A stretch of 46,372 nt of DNA, taken from assembly GCF_010882125.1 (NCBI RefSeq), contig NZ_JAAGVZ010000024.1, positions 1 through 46,372 of the forward strand, written 5' to 3'. A program made the translations under genes and the position numbers. This DNA is from Peribacillus alkalitolerans (GTDB lineage: Bacteria > Bacillota > Bacilli > Bacillales > DSM-1321). Of the stretch, positions 23,926 to 32,100 are shown in pieces; position 1 is the first letter of the stretch, and every line of letters starts with the position of its first letter. Below the pieces are notes generated by a model. It ran no database searches. It worked only from the letters and a program-made list of their open reading frames with translations, and was not told the origin of the DNA.

Positions 23926-24024
23926 ATGGTGAATCCAATGCCATACCACTCAAAAGTAAAACTGATTCAGATGTTTATCAAATATGGAACTACAATCAAG
24001 ATCTTAGAAGAAGAACTAGAGTAA
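23926..24024 (+). CDS. 32-aa ORF
   Basis: ATG at 23926 with a weak AAGGGAAG about 10 nt upstream encodes MVNPMPYHSKVKLIQMFIKY followed by GTTIKILEEELE. It could be a small peptide gene or a degraded fragment. The words CCATACCACTC here recur at 24111, hinting at a shared origin with the next ORF. Confidence 0.3.
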   Translation: MVNPMPYHSKVKLIQMFIKYGTTIKILEEELE

Positions 24025-24043
24025 AAGAAGGGGAATATACAAG

Positions 24044-24127
24044 ATGGTTCGCAAAAGGATAAAAACTGAACTACTGGAAGGAAAGTTCGGGATAGTATCA
24101 ATTGCGAACCATACCACTCCAATATGA
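24044..24127 (+). CDS. 27-aa ORF, probably a fragment
   Basis: ATG at 24044, GGGGAA upstream, encoding a basic N terminus (MVRKRIKTELLEGKFGIVSI) that ends after NHTTPI. The look of a small regulator truncated early. Function unknown. Confidence 0.25.
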   Translation: MVRKRIKTELLEGKFGIVSIANHTTPI

Positions 24128-24178
24128 TGTAAATGATAATTAACCGAATTTGAAATTAGATTGTGTAGAATTAACCTT

Positions 24179-24256
24179 CAACTAACGAGGGCAAGAGGTA
24201 AAGATGGTGATCGCTACGGAGGTCTTTTTGCTTGTTTGACTAACGGGGCAGGTTAG
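24179..24256 (+). repeat. Composite intergenic repeat with both boundary motifs
   Basis: ACTAACGAGGGCAAGAGG at 24181, GATGGTGATCGC..GGTCTTTTTG hairpin, then GACTAACGGGGCAGGTTAG at 24238-24256. The two ACTAACG(A/G)GGGC copies are direct repeats bracketing the hairpin, so this copy shows the likely full element. No intact gene follows. Confidence 0.75.
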
Positions 24257-24626
24257 ATTATTTAGTTAGAAATAATTAAAGAACCAAGTATAATGTACTA
24301 ACTATTGGGGCTGTAATTCAGAAGAAACTTGGTTCCTTTCTATATTATTAATGGAGTCATTTCTTTTGCTGTCATGCACATTGTATTGGGACTAAAAGGC
24401 ATTATTGATAAGGAAATAAAACTTTTGCGTAAGTAAAGACAAGAGAAAAGTAATCAAAAATAGTTAGGCAGAGGGTCCAGAAAAAGATTTTAACGAAAAA
24501 GCTCAACATTATATTCATCAAGCTATAGAAAATAATGCATTAACTTTTGGATCTAGTTGGGGTCCAGAGAATGATAAGCCAGATAAGTATTTTAAATTCT
24601 TACCTGGACTCGTCCTTCGATATTTA
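24257..24626 (+). other. Spacer with two gene fragments
   Basis: A start-less frame ending at TAA 24436 reads FYIINGVISFAVMHIVLGLK, like the tail of a membrane protein. Another frame (about 24470-24615) reads EGPEKDFNEKAQHYIHQAIE, then SSWGPENDKPDKYFKFLPGL, an internal gene fragment cut off by the 3' end of the cyclase gene. Neither family is recognised. A TATAAT at 24289 and another ACTAACTATTGGGGC copy lie nearby. Confidence 0.4.
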
Positions 24627-26501
24627 TCATTTTACATACTTTCTATGATAATGGGACAAAGCCAGCAAGGGATAGATATAGCGGTAGCTGTGATAATGAA
24701 CGTAAAATCCCCCTGCCATTGCTTGCCCCTTAGGATAATCTGTAGTCCAATCTTCTTTTTGGAGCGATTCTAGTATATACGTAATCCCACTTTGAATTTC
24801 TGTAGTCGGACTTTCTTCAACTGCAATCAATGAATCAAGTGCCCAGGAAGTGTCGGTCAAGGTACTTGTACCTAGCGGAACGTATTTATTTTGCAAATCG
24901 CTCATACAGGATTCTCCCCAGCCGCCGTCACTATTCTGAATGCTTTTTAACCAAGTTGTTGCGTGTTGTATGCTTTTATGGTTTGTGGGTAATCCAACAG
25001 AAGTAAGACCTGTGATAGCGGACCAGGTTCCATATAAATAGCAAATTCCCCATCTGCCGTACCATGACCCATCTTTTTCTTGATTTTTTATCAGCCATTT
25101 TACCGCTTTTTTTACAGAAGGATGATTTCTTGGCAAATTTGTATAGTTTCCGAAAAATTCAAGGGTTCTTCCAGTCAAATCAGCTGATGAAGGGTCGGCA
25201 AACATAAATTTACTTTTTTCAATCGGTAGTAGCCCTAGCCATTTATTATCAATATTTTTTTCAAAAGAAGCCCAACCACCATCATCATTTTGCATGGTGA
25301 ACAGCCAATTTATACCCCGGTCCCATACCACATGATTTTGTGGATTGTCTGAAACACCTCTGGCGATTGATCTTAGTGAGGCTGTTGAGTCATCCACATC
25401 CGGATTGACAGTATTTACATCAGAAAATCCCCATCCACCTGGTAAACCATCCGGATTATGAATCACCCAGTCACCAAATTTATGATGTTGACGTTCTAGT
25501 AAGTACCGGTTTGCTTTGTTTATAACTGGATCATCAGGAGGAACATCTGCAAGCTGCAAAGCAGAGCTAATTAATGAAGTATTCCATACAGTGGCAGTTG
25601 TATATTGCATATGGGGCAACCCGTTTATTTCCGTTTTCATAGATTTTAAGCCATTTATAGCATTAGTGATAAGCGGGTCATTTTTGGAATACCCAAGTGT
25701 TAGTAAGGCATATATCATTAAAAATGTAGAACTGTAATAACTGTAAAATGTCCCATCTGGTTCAATACGCTCCAGCATATATCTTTTTAATCGATCAATC
25801 GACATGGAATGAAGCTGTGCCGGTAATCCAATTAAACTTTTTACGCACACTTTCATAGATGAAAATAAAGATCGCCACTCAGAGTTAATTTCCCAGTCAT
25901 CTTCTCCAGTTCTATTCAAAAATAAATCCGATAAATCGGGACTTTTTTTCGTCGTCATGCTAAATTTTTTATCTGCCAAAATTAGAATAGGGGCAAGGTT
26001 TACTCTTCCATAAACGGAAAATTGGTAAAAATTTATTGGGAATGAAAGGGGGAAAAGAATGACCTCGGTTGGTATTGGAAAAAAAACAGGCCATTTATGC
26101 TGTCCTGTCACTGCAAGCATGATTTTTGTATATACATTTACATTTTCCATCCCGCCATGTGCAATAATGAAGCTTTTAGCAGCTCTCAACCTTGGATCTT
26201 CCTTCTTAAAATACCCTGAGTATAAAAGTCCATAATATGCCTCCAAGGTAGCCGTTAAGTTACCATCTTTTTCATCATAAAATAACTTCCAAGCCCCATT
26301 TTTCTCTTGTTTGCTGATGATTCTTGATGCAAGGCCACGAATTAAATCTTCATCATTAATTTCCAATGTCCGCAATAAAATAATCATGTATGAATCTGTT
26401 GAAATGCCTGTTTCAAATGGATAGTTCCATGATCCATTGGGAGATTGATCTTTTTTAAGCGTTTCGATTATCCACTTAATGCCTTTTTCGGTATTAATCA
26501 T
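24627..26501 (-). CDS. sqhC: Sporulenol synthase / squalene-hopene cyclase family
   Basis: A 624-aa terpene cyclase. The catalytic DxDD motif is present (NPDVDDSTASLR, about residue 360). Several QW repeats are visible: DQSPNGSWNYPF near the N terminus, MQNDDGGWASFEKN, NQEKDGSWYGRWG and IQNSDGGWGES. In Bacillus the SqhC branch cyclises tetraprenyl-curcumene to sporulenol in spore-forming cells; other members make hopene from squalene. Which substrate is used cannot be told by eye. The enzyme acts at the membrane surface. Full length, apparently intact, monocistronic on the minus strand, divergent from the DUF2515 gene. Confidence 0.92.
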   Translation of the reverse strand: MINTEKGIKWIIETLKKDQSPNGSWNYPFETGISTDSYMIILLRTLEINDEDLIRGLASRIISKQEKNGAWKLFYDEKDGNLTATLEAYYGLLYSGYFKKEDPRLRAAKSFIIAHGGMENVNVYTKIMLAVTGQHKWPVFFPIPTEVILFPLSFPINFYQFSVYGRVNLAPILILADKKFSMTTKKSPDLSDLFLNRTGEDDWEINSEWRSLFSSMKVCVKSLIGLPAQLHSMSIDRLKRYMLERIEPDGTFYSYYSSTFLMIYALLTLGYSKNDPLITNAINGLKSMKTEINGLPHMQYTTATVWNTSLISSALQLADVPPDDPVINKANRYLLERQHHKFGDWVIHNPDGLPGGWGFSDVNTVNPDVDDSTASLRSIARGVSDNPQNHVVWDRGINWLFTMQNDDGGWASFEKNIDNKWLGLLPIEKSKFMFADPSSADLTGRTLEFFGNYTNLPRNHPSVKKAVKWLIKNQEKDGSWYGRWGICYLYGTWSAITGLTSVGLPTNHKSIQHATTWLKSIQNSDGGWGESCMSDLQNKYVPLGTSTLTDTSWALDSLIAVEESPTTEIQSGITYILESLQKEDWTTDYPKGQAMAGGFYVHYHSYRYIYPLLALSHYHRKYVK

Positions 26502-26560
26502 TATAAATACTCAATCCTCTCCCCTGAAAGATTCAATCAATAATACATATTCACAGTGTA

Positions 26561-26700
26561 GGAGGAGAATTCATGAAGGAGGGATGACGTATTTTTTTCA
26601 GAAAGAAACCAGAAAAAACTCCTATTGAGGTTTTAAAGGAAGAATTCAAGAAAAGGAAAAAATTAACAACTAATAAAAGACTAACAATAGAGGAAGAGAT
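26561..26700 (+). other. Disrupted 5' extension of the DUF2515 gene
   Basis: The DUF2515 frame stays open upstream of its first usable ATG (26699) and would encode FFRKKPEKTPIEVLKEEFKK and more. An in-frame ATG at 26573 with GGAGGAG is blocked by TGA at 26585. A second ATG at 26584 is one base out of frame, separated by a run of seven T at 26592-26598; six T would restore the frame. Either the gene starts at 26699 or its 5' end is damaged or misread. Confidence 0.45.
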
Positions 26701-27715
26701 GATCCTACGCCAAATTATACTGAAAACAAAGGAATGGAATAAAAATAATGTAACTAGAACAAAAGCGTACCTGGATTTTTATCATCAACACCCTGAAGTC
26801 CATTGGGCTTTCTTGGGGCATATGGTGTCCCGAAATGGCGGTTGGAACATGACCGATTTAAAAGGTGAACTCTTATCCAGATTATTATCCGGAAGGGAAA
26901 AACGCTATTTTTTTTCCTTTTTAGAACGGGGAAATTGGCTAATTTTTCAAGATGCTTACCCACAGTTTTTACTATACCAAGAGAGTTTAAAAAGAGATAA
27001 ACCGTTGTTTTCTCTTTTTCCTTTTTTAAACATTTCTATTTTTATGGAAATCGTTTGGAGCTATTTTTGGATAAATCAAAATAAGTACCTCCTAACGATA
27101 GCCCTTATTATCAATGAACAAAATTATTTAGAAAAAAGGGTCGTTAAAAATCCAATTTATATAAACGAGGTTTTTAATACACTCGAATATAAACTGCAGG
27201 ACATATTGTCCTTTAATCATATTCTTTTTCCATATCTGGATAACGGAACTTTAAATATAGCGGGCCAAACGCTTAATCAGTTTCATTCCATTCATGAAAG
27301 AATTTTATTAGGAAAAAGACTTTACGCCGTCCTTTTTAACAAAGATGTATTAAAAAAAACAGAACAGTGGGCAAAGAGTCACCCTCATACAGGTTCAAGA
27401 AAGGATTATTGGCCAAATATTTTCAACAATGTCCATGAAGGACTACCAGGTAAGAAATACGCAATTCGCTTGAGTTCCTGTAAATTAAGACCTGGTGCAA
27501 GAAGAATTTATAGCCCCTGCCTCGAATCTGTCTGGAAAAATGTTAAACATGTTGAAGCGGAGGTGGGGGACTGGTTTGAAGACCTTCATGTTTTAGATTA
27601 CCTATTAGATAAGGATGAAACGCTAGATGGGGGAATTCTAAATGAATACTGTAAAACACTTAAAAAACTTGAACTTGCAGCCCTTGCGAAAAAGGCAATT
27701 TCTATATGGGATTAA
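26699..27715 (+). CDS. DUF2515 (YppC-like) protein
   Basis: 338 aa from the ATG at 26699. Features match DUF2515/YppC: HWAFLGHMVSRNGGWNMTDLKGELL in sense, with the GWNMTDLKG core, LLSGREKRYFFSFLERGNWLIFQDAYPQ as the following region, and a C-terminal AIRLSSCKLRPGARRIYSPC. The domain is cytoplasmic and of unknown function. A GAGGAAG lies just before this start, though upstream sequence suggests a longer original protein. It overlaps the next gene by 74 nt. Confidence 0.75.
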   Translation: MILRQIILKTKEWNKNNVTRTKAYLDFYHQHPEVHWAFLGHMVSRNGGWNMTDLKGELLSRLLSGREKRYFFSFLERGNWLIFQDAYPQFLLYQESLKRDKPLFSLFPFLNISIFMEIVWSYFWINQNKYLLTIALIINEQNYLEKRVVKNPIYINEVFNTLEYKLQDILSFNHILFPYLDNGTLNIAGQTLNQFHSIHERILLGKRLYAVLFNKDVLKKTEQWAKSHPHTGSRKDYWPNIFNNVHEGLPGKKYAIRLSSCKLRPGARRIYSPCLESVWKNVKHVEAEVGDWFEDLHVLDYLLDKDETLDGGILNEYCKTLKKLELAALAKKAISIWD

Positions 27716-28100
27716 AACCTATATTCCAGCAATGATATTATCCTCCTTAATAGGATCCTATTTAGATCTTTTATTTATTGGGAGTCAACTTTACTCCTTC
27801 CCGAATAGGCCTCTCCCATCTGTGTTTTCTATTAACATTTTATTTACGTTGGTAGGGCTTCCAACCCTAATGAGGGGTATATTAATGCTTATGCAAAACT
27901 GGAGCAATTGGAAGAGACGAATTTTCATCATAATTATTAGTTTAGGAATGGCTGCTCTCGAAAAAAAGGCAGAGGAATTTGGCTTCTTTGTCCATTCTAA
28001 ACAGTGGAACCACTTGTATACCATAATAGGATATTTTCTATTTTTACAAGTTGTTTCTAGATTTCATCTATGGATTAACAAAAACGATGATAAATTCTAG
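27642..28100 (+). CDS. CBO0543 family membrane protein
   Basis: 152 aa with about four helices. Family-typical stretches are IGSYLDLLFIGSQLYSFPNR, FSINILFTLVGLP, LEKKAEEFGFFVHSKQWNH and the ending FHLWINK. CBO0543 proteins are small membrane proteins of unknown function, common near sporulation genes. The ATG at 27642 with GGGGGAA upstream lies inside the DUF2515 gene, so translation is probably coupled. A later start within the overlap cannot be excluded. Confidence 0.7.
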   Translation: MNTVKHLKNLNLQPLRKRQFLYGIKTYIPAMILSSLIGSYLDLLFIGSQLYSFPNRPLPSVFSINILFTLVGLPTLMRGILMLMQNWSNWKRRIFIIIISLGMAALEKKAEEFGFFVHSKQWNHLYTIIGYFLFLQVVSRFHLWINKNDDKF

Positions 28101-28497
28101 AGTTACTTGAAGTTTGGAAATAACAAAATAGAAGAGAAGAATTGAGCGAGAAAAAATCATATATTCTTTCTCCTTATTCATGTAACGTGGGCGTTAGTTG
28201 AAAATAAACAAATTTTGAAAACTCCAAGGCGATTCATACGTGTTTAATGAGATCTATCTGTCTCTCGGAATGTTTTTTTCGATAGATTTCTTAAGAGTGC
28301 AGCCTGTTCTGACAACTGATCCAGTATAGTATATTAATATAAAATTAAAGATGTTGTAGAATTAAGTTTATATAGGTAAAATATGGTATAATTAAAATAA
28401 ATGATTAAAATATTTTTGTTAACGTAGTGGGCAAGTCTTTATGATGACAACTGAAATATAAAATTAAGATTAAGTTTTGACAAGGTGTGGATTTATT
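28101..28497 (+). other. Spacer with degenerate repeat and extended -10 promoter
   Basis: No gene. A degenerate repeat boundary (GTAACGTGGGCGTTAGTTGAA) is at 28183-28203. An extended -10 promoter TGG-TATAAT is at 28384-28392 without a good -35. A further TTAACGTAGTGGGCAAG copy is at about 28419. Confidence 0.45.
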
Positions 28498-28803
28498 ATG
28501 AGCCGTAAAAACAACTGGATTGTACTTTTTATTTACAATTTTATGTTATTTTTTATTTTTTATATTTCATTGGGAGCACTGATAGAAATTGCTGTAACAA
28601 CAGAATCTTTTCCAAATTTAAACTTTTTTATTGTATTATTATCAACTATCATTGGAATTTGGTTATTAGGTCTTGGTGTTAGAAGATACATTTTTATTTC
28701 ATCAAAAGATGAAAAAGAACGTCATAAACTTAGAAATATGTTTCTTTTAACAACCCCAATAACTTTTATCATTTATATGGGGTTGATGATTAATACCTGG
28801 TAA
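28498..28803 (+). CDS. Small membrane protein, unknown
   Basis: 101 aa with three helices (about residues 9-30, 38-58 and 82-98) and a charged loop (SSKDEKERHKLRN) between helices 2 and 3. The ATG at 28498 follows AAGGTGTGG by 7 nt; a TTG at 28477 in the same frame lacks a ribosome-binding site. No family recognised. The next B module follows about 100 nt after its stop. Confidence 0.6.
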   Translation: MSRKNNWIVLFIYNFMLFFIFYISLGALIEIAVTTESFPNLNFFIVLLSTIIGIWLLGLGVRRYIFISSKDEKERHKLRNMFLLTTPITFIIYMGLMINTW

Positions 28804-28901
28804 AATAACAAGTGCTTTATTTTAAGTTCAGGCTGCCATAAATAGCGTTTTTTCTTGTTTGGGTATTACTTCAATTAAGAGGTAATGCCATTTTCTTATT
28901 C

Positions 28902-28925
28902 AAGTAACAGAGCAGGTTACTTAAA
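28902..28925 (+). repeat. B module with compensatory stem change
   Basis: AAGTAAC-AGAGCAG-GTTACTT: a perfect 7-bp stem. Relative to the common ACTAAC/GTTAGT form, both arms have changed together (GTAAC/GTTAC). Such covariation favours a structured element. The ribosome-binding site of the next gene is about 27 nt downstream. Confidence 0.75.
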
Positions 28926-28964
28926 TAGTAATAATATTTTTTATTGTTATAAGGTGGTTTTGAG

Positions 28965-29399
28965 ATGGCAGAACCTCAATTTAGAATGAGGAAAATATGG
29001 GAAGATTATGATGACTTTTATGAGGTAAATCTAGAACTAATAGGAAACGATTGTAGTGTTGATATACAAATATACTTGGATAATGAGCAGCTAGAAAAAT
29101 TACAAATAGGTTTAGAAAGTTTCACAAAAGACATGGGTAAAAAAGTGTTGATTTGGATTTCTGGAAGTGAAAATGTCAGTAATAATCATTACGTATCCAT
29201 GAGATTTTTTTTACAAGAAAAAAGAGGGATAGTTGGGGTTGAAATTTTTGCTGATAACAAACGTGAACTACCCTATAAAATGCGATCTCATTTCTATATA
29301 CTAACTGAAATTGGGCAATTAGATGACCTAGCATGGAAACTTAAAAAATTTATATATAATAAGGATCGTGAAGTAAATAGTCTAATTTATCCAAGCTAA
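28965..29399 (+). CDS. Soluble acidic protein, unknown
   Basis: 144 aa, no membrane segment or signal. It has a beta-rich start (FYEVNLELIGNDCSVDIQIY), a helix (NEQLEKLQIGLESF), more strands (MRFFLQEKRGIVGVEIFAD) and a C-terminal helix (LDDLAWKLKKFIYN). The layout resembles small stand-alone immunity-type proteins, but I do not recognise the family. The ATG follows AAGGTGG. Single-gene unit between two B modules. Confidence 0.6.
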   Translation: MAEPQFRMRKIWEDYDDFYEVNLELIGNDCSVDIQIYLDNEQLEKLQIGLESFTKDMGKKVLIWISGSENVSNNHYVSMRFFLQEKRGIVGVEIFADNKRELPYKMRSHFYILTEIGQLDDLAWKLKKFIYNKDREVNSLIYPS

Positions 29400-29426
29400 A
29401 ACTGCAATTTTTAATCAATCATTTTT

Positions 29427-29445
29427 ACTATCGGGGCAGTTTTGT
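29427..29445 (+). repeat. B module copy (right arm degenerate)
   Basis: TACTATCGGGGCAGTTTTG, with the loop intact and the right arm lost. It is followed about 60 nt later by the ribosome-binding site of the DUF1904 gene. Confidence 0.55.
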
Positions 29446-29520
29446 TTATCAGGAGATTTGCTATAAAATATCTAGTAAAAACTAAAAAGATGATAATACA
29501 TGATTATTGGAGGGAATACA

Positions 29521-29853
29521 TTGCCACACTTAGTGATTCGAGGAGTATCGATAGAAGAGATGAAAAGAATCAGCAAGCCATTAGTAGGAGAGCTTGCAGA
29601 AATTTGTGAATGCGGGACTGATAATTTTACGTTTGAAGTGCCTCATTCCACGTTTATATTTGACGGGATAGAAATTCCGTCTTTCCCTCTAATTGAGGTC
29701 AAATGGTTTGAACGTGGGCAAGAAACTCGTGATCAATTAGCCAAATCCATTACCAAACATATCATGTCAATGGGGGTTGGTGAGGTAGAGGTCGTGTTTA
29801 TTCCTTTCTCCGAGCCTGCTTATTATATTAATGGCGAAAGAGTCGCAGATTAA
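29521..29853 (+). CDS. DUF1904 family protein
   Basis: 110 aa from TTG 29521 (GGAGGG 7 nt upstream; the ATG at 29500 precedes the ribosome-binding site and is not used). Family features: PHLVIRGVSIEEMK at the N terminus, the central FPLIEVKWFERGQETRDQLA and the C-terminal VEVVFIPFSEPAYYING. DUF1904 has a tautomerase-like fold with a Pro directly after the initiator Met, as here (MPHL). Such an N-terminal Pro is the catalytic residue of tautomerases; activity for DUF1904 is not established to my knowledge. Confidence 0.82.
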   Translation: MPHLVIRGVSIEEMKRISKPLVGELAEICECGTDNFTFEVPHSTFIFDGIEIPSFPLIEVKWFERGQETRDQLAKSITKHIMSMGVGEVEVVFIPFSEPAYYINGERVAD

Positions 29854-29922
29854 AGGAAACATGATGTGAGGAGTGATTATTACAAACGTAGGCATAATAT
29901 GTGAAGTTTATTCTTAAATTAG

Positions 29923-30081
29923 CAGCCAGAAGCTTTACTTCAAAAAGGAGTAAAATTTATTACTATCTTATTAACAAAAGATGAAAACATAAAAGATATA
30001 ATTTACAAGATGAATTGGGAAGCAATAACATGTAACGAAAATACTTATATCATTTGGTATTCAGAAACGTGTAAAAGATAA
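29923..30081 (+). pseudogene. Start-less gene fragment
   Basis: An open frame bounded by stops reads ALLQKGVKFITILLTKDENI, then KDIIYKMNWEAITCNENTYI and IWYSETCKR. No start codon exists although AAAAAGGAG lies inside. A TTACAAACGTAGGC repeat boundary is just upstream. It is probably the C-terminal part of a lost gene. Family not recognised. Confidence 0.4.
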
Positions 30082-30109
30082 ATGAGATTACATAGAAGGA
30101 GAGAATAAC

Positions 30110-30139
30110 GCTGTCAATATATGACAGCTTTTCTTTTTT
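30110..30139 (+). terminator. Strong intrinsic terminator
   Basis: GCTGTCA-ATATA-TGACAGC stem followed by TTTTCTTTTTT. It is immediately followed by a B module, repeating the terminator-then-B order. Confidence 0.8.
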
Positions 30140-30160
30140 GACTAAAGGGGCAGGTTAGAG
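30140..30160 (+). repeat. B module copy
   Basis: GACTAAAGGGGCAGGTTAGAG, abutting the terminator. The acetyltransferase gene starts 73 nt later. Confidence 0.75.
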
Positions 30161-30232
30161 CAATTAGAATAAAGGTCTTATTAACCTAAAAGTCGAAAGA
30201 ATGGACATCCATACAACACAAGGAGAGGTACT

Positions 30233-30727
30233 TTGAAAAAAATTAGGGAAGCAACAAAAGAAGATATGATAGAGATTTATATGATGGGATTTGATGTTTG
30301 GGGAGATGATATGCACTCGCATGAATATATAACTATGTGTCAGGATTCCAGTAAGTATAAAAAGGGGAAATGGTACGTTCTTGAAGAAACAGATACAAAG
30401 GCATTATTAAGCACTCTCATAGTATATGGACTTAATCCTTCAGAAGACTTAATTGTAAAAGGGATTGGTTCAATAGCTACTCCTGTACAATTAAGAAAAA
30501 ATGGATATGCTTCTTTATTAGTTAAAGCAACAATAAATAAATTAGAACAGGAAGAAAACTGTAACAACTTTTTCCTGTATAGTGATATTGGGACAGATTT
30601 TTACAAAAGATTAGGTTTTGTTGCTCTACCTAATGAAAGTCAAAACTATAAAGACAGTGTTTGTATGTATTACTCAAAAGAAAATGATATCTCCTCCATA
30701 TCATATGATATCCCCAATTACTTTTAA
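30233..30727 (+). CDS. GNAT family N-acetyltransferase
   Basis: 164 aa. N-terminal KKIREATKEDMIEIY is the usual GNAT beginning. Motif A is GIGSIATPVQLRKNGYASLLVKAT (the QLRKNGYA part is the acetyl-CoA loop, about residue 85). The FYKRLGFVALPNE segment is the typical C-terminal element. The substrate is unknown. The start is TTG with GGAGAGG upstream. Stand-alone gene behind a B module. Confidence 0.87.
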   Translation: MKKIREATKEDMIEIYMMGFDVWGDDMHSHEYITMCQDSSKYKKGKWYVLEETDTKALLSTLIVYGLNPSEDLIVKGIGSIATPVQLRKNGYASLLVKATINKLEQEENCNNFFLYSDIGTDFYKRLGFVALPNESQNYKDSVCMYYSKENDISSISYDIPNYF

Positions 30728-30778
30728 TACATATCATTCTTCAAGTAACGAAGCTATTCGTCACCCTTTCTTATGCTA

Positions 30779-30800
30779 CAAAAGGGGGAGGTTAGTTAAA
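30779..30800 (+). repeat. B module copy
   Basis: AAAAGGGGGAGGTTAGTTAAAG. It precedes the DUF6188-like pseudogene by 68 nt. Confidence 0.6.
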
Positions 30801-30867
30801 GAAGAAGTAAATTTAAATAAGTAGAAATCGTTACACAATAAGAAGATTATTTCTCTTTAAAGTAGGG

Positions 30868-31279
30868 ATGAATATGTATAGAAAATTGACAAATATTGAT
30901 TTTAATTATTTCATTGGTCAGATGGTAACTGAAGTAAATACGGAAGAGAATCTTCCATTGGGAATGACTTTTGAAACTGGTGGTTTATTAATAGAATGCC
31001 CGTAGAGGTTGAAAATTGCTAATGAAATAGCTATTGGGTATTCAGATTGCATCAATTCTCCTGAAAGATACTCACATAAAAATGTTGAGAAGGTTCTAAT
31101 GGGAAAAAGAATAGTGAAGATCCTTCATTTTGAAGAAGTTTCCGATTTAGTTGTGGAATTTTGAAAACAGCATCTATCTTGAGTTGTTTCATGACAGTAA
31201 TTTTTATGAAGGATGGCAATTACGAGGAGACAATGGTTTTTATTTATTCACTATACCAGGTGGTTCTTATTCAAATTAG
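30868..31279 (+). pseudogene. DUF6188-like gene, stop plus frameshift
   Basis: The frame begins MNMYRKLTNIDFNYFIGQMV and runs to LLIECP, then TAG, then RLKIANEIAIGYSD. The expected residue is Trp (CPWRL), so TGG became TAG at about 31003. The frame then runs to about 31162 (DLVVEF), where a 1-nt shift is needed to continue as ENSIYLELFHDSNFYEGWQL and end in TIPGGSYSN. The reconstructed protein of about 136 aa looks like DUF6188 by its WRL and YEGWQL segments. Function unknown; clearly inactive. Confidence 0.7.
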
Positions 31280-31298
31280 TGAAGATCCTTTATAGTTC

Positions 31299-31345
31299 AC
31301 TTTCATGGCGATGATCCAGAAGGGTTATCGCTTTTTTTATTGAAG
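31299..31345 (+). repeat. HT module, near consensus
   Basis: GGCGATGATCC-AGAA-GGGTTATCGC followed by seven T. It directly ends the DUF6188-like pseudogene. Confidence 0.8.
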
Positions 31346-31706
31346 TAAGACAATATGCTTCTAATGTAGGAGGGTTGACCTCCATGAGAGATGTGGACAT
31401 CCACCAGTGCGATTATAATTTAACTAATCCACCATTTTTTATAAGCCAGTGGCTAATGAGCTATGAGTCTTTTTTTCTTCAAAGGTCCAAATTTATCCTT
31501 TCGAGATAAATCAAACCACATTAATGACAAATAACACCAAATTATCTAATTGTGAAAAACTGAGAAAACCGGAGAAAACGGGCGAATTCGCTTTCTTTAT
31601 TGAGGGAGTTTAGTTAAATAAGCTTTATTTGTTAAATGAAAAGGTTCTGAGAGTTAAGGATGGAATTTAATATATAAATTATATTTTTAAGTTAAGGGGC
31701 AAAAAA
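31346..31706 (+). other. Spacer with no gene
   Basis: Stops in all frames. It holds a GGAGGGTTGACCTCC palindrome at about 31369-31383, and a degenerate repeat pair: GGGCGAATTCGC hairpin with TTTCTTT near 31580 and GAGGGAGTTTAGTTAAA near 31602. Confidence 0.5.
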
Positions 31707-31976
31707 ATGAAAAACCTTGTAATTGGTGGTATTGGAGTTCTATCCAGCACCCTTTTATTCGGAATGACTTTTATTTCGGCAGCAATCTATTCGTTATATT
31801 CATCTGAAGAAGGTGGGATAGGAAGGAGCTCTAATTTTGCTCCGTTCGGAACAGCTTTGTATAACATTGGATTCATACCTTTATTGTTGAGTATAATATT
31901 CATTTTATCGGTGTTTATTATATTAATAAAAGTATTAAGGAGTAATCTATTCCAACTAATTCATTCGTTTCTGTAA
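31707..31976 (+). CDS. Small two-helix membrane protein
   Basis: 89 aa with two strong helices (about residues 5-30 and 53-79) flanking a polar extracytoplasmic loop (SSEEGGIGRSSNFAPFG). The ATG has AAGGGG upstream. No family recognised. The last residues after KVLRSN look unlike a natural tail, so the end may be shifted. Confidence 0.55.
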   Translation: MKNLVIGGIGVLSSTLLFGMTFISAAIYSLYSSEEGGIGRSSNFAPFGTALYNIGFIPLLLSIIFILSVFIILIKVLRSNLFQLIHSFL

Positions 31977-32009
31977 TAATCAGGAACGCTTTTTTATTAA
32001 GCTGCTATG

Positions 32010-32034
32010 TCACTAAAGGGGCCGGTTAGTGCAA
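32010..32034 (+). repeat. B module copy
   Basis: CACTAAAGGGGCCGGTTAGTGCAAT: stem CACTAA/TTAGTG with a slightly altered loop. A TATAAT lies at 32067 and the acetyltransferase starts at 32101. Confidence 0.75.
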
Positions 32035-32100
32035 TAAGAATTTACATTACTTTTGCCTAATTAGAATATAATGGTTGTAAAAAGATAATGGAGGGATTTT

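Noticed and set aside
30618-30824. 68-aa + ORF overlapping the end of the GNAT gene
   Set aside because: Shadow frame without a ribosome-binding site, extending into a B module.
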